Assembly: GCA_036386835.1 (NCBI GenBank)
Contig: DASVUX010000011.1
Span: forward strand, 124,001-188,000
Length of the DNA: 64,000 bases
From: 2-12-FULL-35-15 sp036386835
GTDB lineage: Bacteria > Bacteroidota > Bacteroidia > 2-12-FULL-35-15
Reading direction: 5' to 3'
A program made the position numbers and the translations under genes. Shown piece after piece: positions 62,234 to 64,000 of the stretch. The first letter of the stretch is position 1, and every line of letters begins with the position of its first letter. Under the pieces are notes generated by a model, which saw only the letters and a list, made by a program, of their open reading frames with translations, made no database searches and had not been told where the DNA came from.

Positions 62234-63697
62234 TTATTTTCCTGCTGCAGTTCTGAATGTTTCAACCAGCCTGGTAACTGCCGGCTCAGAAATATCCATC
62301 AACGGTTTTGGATACACACCGAACACGATCACTGCTGCACAGATTATTACAAGCACTGTTTTTTCATATCCTTCAAGCGGTGCAAAACCTGATGTTACAG
62401 GCTTGGTTTCCCCAAGCATTACAGACTGATAGCTTCTCAGCATATAAACGGCACCGAAAATTACCGTTAATCCGGCAAAGGCTGCGTGCCATGGATTGAA
62501 CTGGTATAATCCGTTGATCAGCAAGAACTCACCTACAAAGCCATTCGTTAATGGGAGCGCAACACTTCCCAACAATACAATAAGGAACATCACTGCAAAT
62601 TGCGGGTTCACATTCCTGATGCCTCCCAATGACATGATATCTCTTGTTCCTGCGCGTTTCTGAATTATGTCCACAATGAAGAACAACCCTACCACATTCA
62701 CACCGTGACTGATCATTTGGATCATGGCCCCTTGTACACCCTGGGTGTTTCCCGCAAGGATACCTGCAGCGATCAGCCCAACGTGAGCGATAGATGAATA
62801 GGCGATAAGCCGTTTGAAATCTGTTTGAACAATGGCAATACAGGAAGCATAAACGATTCCGATCACTGCCAGGGTTATTGCAAAAAATGCCCAGTGTTCA
62901 ACACCCAGCGGAACAATAGGGAGCAACCAGCGGATCACCCCATAAATCCCCATTTTCAGCATGATCCCCGAAAGAAGCATCGTGCCCTGGGTGGGGGCTG
63001 TAGTATAAGTGTCAGGCTGCCAGGTATGGAATGGGAAAATCGGCATTTTGATCGCGAAAGCCATAAATATTGCCCAGAATACATATCCCTGGTGGGGAAC
63101 ATCCATCTTTCGGCCGGCAGCATACAATTCAGAAATATCAAATGTGTGGCTTGGCGTATGGAGGTACAGGTAGATCAGGCCAGCAAGCATCAGCAATGAT
63201 CCACCGAGCGTGTAAACAAAAAACTTGAACGTAACGTGCGCGCGGTCATCTCCGCCCCATAACAAGCAAATAAAATAAATAGGGATAAGGGCAAGTTCCC
63301 AGAAAACATAAAACAGGAATCCATCAAGCGCAACAAACACACCAACTAATGCAAATTGCATGGCCAGCACCAGTGAGTAGAATCTCGGGGAGTTACTGTA
63401 TGGTTTTCTGAAAGAAGAAAGAATTATAACAGGTACTAAAAAAGTTGTCAGCAGGACAAGCAACAAGGAGATGCCATCCATTCCAACATGCAGGTTGATC
63501 CCCAGGGAGCTGATCCATGGCATATTGAATTCAAACTGTGCATCAGCATTATGCTGGAATTGCGCAACCGCTGCAACTGAGATAGCAAATTCAATAACAG
63601 CAGCAGCCAGGGCAGCTTTTCTAACCTGTTCCCCTTTTACCATTAACAGCAGCAATGCTGCAACCAAAGGAAAAAATATAAGTAATAATGTGATCAT
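62234..63697 (-). CDS. nuoM: NADH-quinone oxidoreductase subunit M
   Basis: A 487-residue antiporter-like subunit of complex I. Landmarks are FNMPWISSLGINLHVGMDGISLLLV at the N-terminus, FYVFWELALIPIYFICLLWGG (key Glu in the proton path), FAIKMPIFPFHTWQPDTYTTAPTQGTMLLSGIMLKMG (key Lys) and LIAYSSIAHVGL. A 113-bp gap separates it from nuoN. Confidence 0.97.
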   Translation of the reverse strand: MITLLLIFFPLVAALLLLMVKGEQVRKAALAAAVIEFAISVAAVAQFQHNADAQFEFNMPWISSLGINLHVGMDGISLLLVLLTTFLVPVIILSSFRKPYSNSPRFYSLVLAMQFALVGVFVALDGFLFYVFWELALIPIYFICLLWGGDDRAHVTFKFFVYTLGGSLLMLAGLIYLYLHTPSHTFDISELYAAGRKMDVPHQGYVFWAIFMAFAIKMPIFPFHTWQPDTYTTAPTQGTMLLSGIMLKMGIYGVIRWLLPIVPLGVEHWAFFAITLAVIGIVYASCIAIVQTDFKRLIAYSSIAHVGLIAAGILAGNTQGVQGAMIQMISHGVNVVGLFFIVDIIQKRAGTRDIMSLGGIRNVNPQFAVMFLIVLLGSVALPLTNGFVGEFLLINGLYQFNPWHAAFAGLTVIFGAVYMLRSYQSVMLGETKPVTSGFAPLEGYEKTVLVIICAAVIVFGVYPKPLMDISEPAVTRLVETFRTAAGK

Positions 63698-63724
63698 ATA
63701 TCTGAAATTCTAAACTTTAAATTT

Positions 63725-63860
63725 TTACCGCAAAGACGCTAAGGCGCTAAGTTTTTTAATTTTATTTTTTAAGACGCGAGAGCAAACTGCTTGTTATGTC
63801 TAATCTTTAGTTTTAATTGATGCTTTTCACTAATACAGATTCGTAAATTCGCACTAATTC
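63725..63860. repeat. Dispersed-repeat-like sequences between nuoL and nuoM
   Basis: Positions 63725-63751 hold three imperfect 8-bp tandem units of the form CGC(A/T)AAG(A/G), a phrase common in Bacteroidota intergenic DNA. Positions 63828-63860 hold a second phrase flanked by CACTAAT direct repeats. They interrupt what is otherwise a contiguous operon. Confidence 0.5.
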
Positions 63861-63870
63861 ATTCTGAACC

Positions 63871-64000
63871 CTAAAACAGCTGGGTAAATAAGATCAGCAC
63901 AATACTAATCACCATCACAAATACATACAATCCGATATTTCCCGTTTGCACCTTCCTGATAACTCCGCTCACACCATGTACTAAACTTCCGCAGCCATTC
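63871..64000 (-). CDS. nuoL: NADH-quinone oxidoreductase subunit L (C-terminal end only)
   Basis: The stop codon is at 63871-63873 and the gene continues beyond the window edge. The last 42 codons on the minus strand read LVHGVSGVIRKVQTGNIG then a hydrophobic helix (LYVFVMVISIVLILFTQLF), the typical end of NuoL. Position directly upstream of nuoM supports the call. Confidence 0.85.
   Translation of the reverse strand, partial: NGCGSLVHGVSGVIRKVQTGNIGLYVFVMVISIVLILFTQLF

Overview
The window is chromosomal DNA from a member of the phylum Bacteroidota, probably an aerobic Bacteroidia lineage outside the Bacteroidales. The evidence is type IX secretion (T9SS) C-terminal sorting domains on five proteins, SprB-type repeat adhesins, DUF6427/DUF6341 proteins, NuoM/NuoN respiratory subunits, and repeated use of the Bacteroidota promoter pattern (TTTG, 19-20 bp, then TAnnTTTG). 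Upstream regions lack Shine-Dalgarno sequences, as is usual in this phylum. No prophage, insertion sequence or CRISPR array was seen.

Layout. 1-3.3 kb: an orphan HipB-like regulator with a 2H phosphoesterase, a BamA-type barrel, and a tRNA-Leu(CAA) with its own promoter and terminator. 3.4-10.9 kb: two tandem FAD oxidoreductases, an OsmC-like protein, a FIST sensor translationally adjacent to a GAF-SpoIIE phosphatase, and AlkB. 11-17.6 kb: prs, rplY, pth, two paired T9SS proteins and uvrC. 17.6-24.9 kb: two GT-C-like membrane proteins, gpsA, lysS and a phosphoglucose/phosphomannose isomerase. 25-28.7 kb: lipB, then a light-response module (CarH/LitR-like B12 photoreceptor, ECF sigma factor, photolyase) with duplicated operator-like inverted repeats. 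28.8-34.8 kb: the four-gene ligase-associated DNA-damage cluster (exonuclease, ATP-dependent ligase, Lhr-type helicase, PdeM). 34.9-40.1 kb: a pseudouridine synthase, a secreted coiled-coil protein and a very large propeller-SpoIIE sensor, followed by an array of short hairpin repeats. 40.8-48.1 kb: purQ, DUF6427/DUF6341, a cytochrome c lipoprotein, purD, pgeF and a TPR histidine kinase. 48.2-52.7 kb: carboxyltransferase, GNAT, Lrp, MmcQ-like and homoserine dehydrogenase, the last preceded by a complete attenuator. 52.7-60 kb: three T9SS adhesin-like proteins. 60-64 kb: CvpA and the distal end of the nuo operon (nuoL partial, nuoM, nuoN).

Most genes are ordinary housekeeping functions. The most informative non-coding structures are: (i) the homoserine dehydrogenase attenuator at 52.5-52.7 kb, with promoter, 23-codon leader peptide rich in Met/Thr/Ile, antiterminator and terminator all visible; (ii) the duplicated TGTTTAA-N16-TTAAACA elements in front of the ECF sigma gene; and (iii) the 61-bp-period hairpin repeats at 40.3-40.5 kb. 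Two Ser/Thr phosphatase signalling proteins with different sensor modules suggest partner-switching signalling, although no anti-sigma partner is present here.
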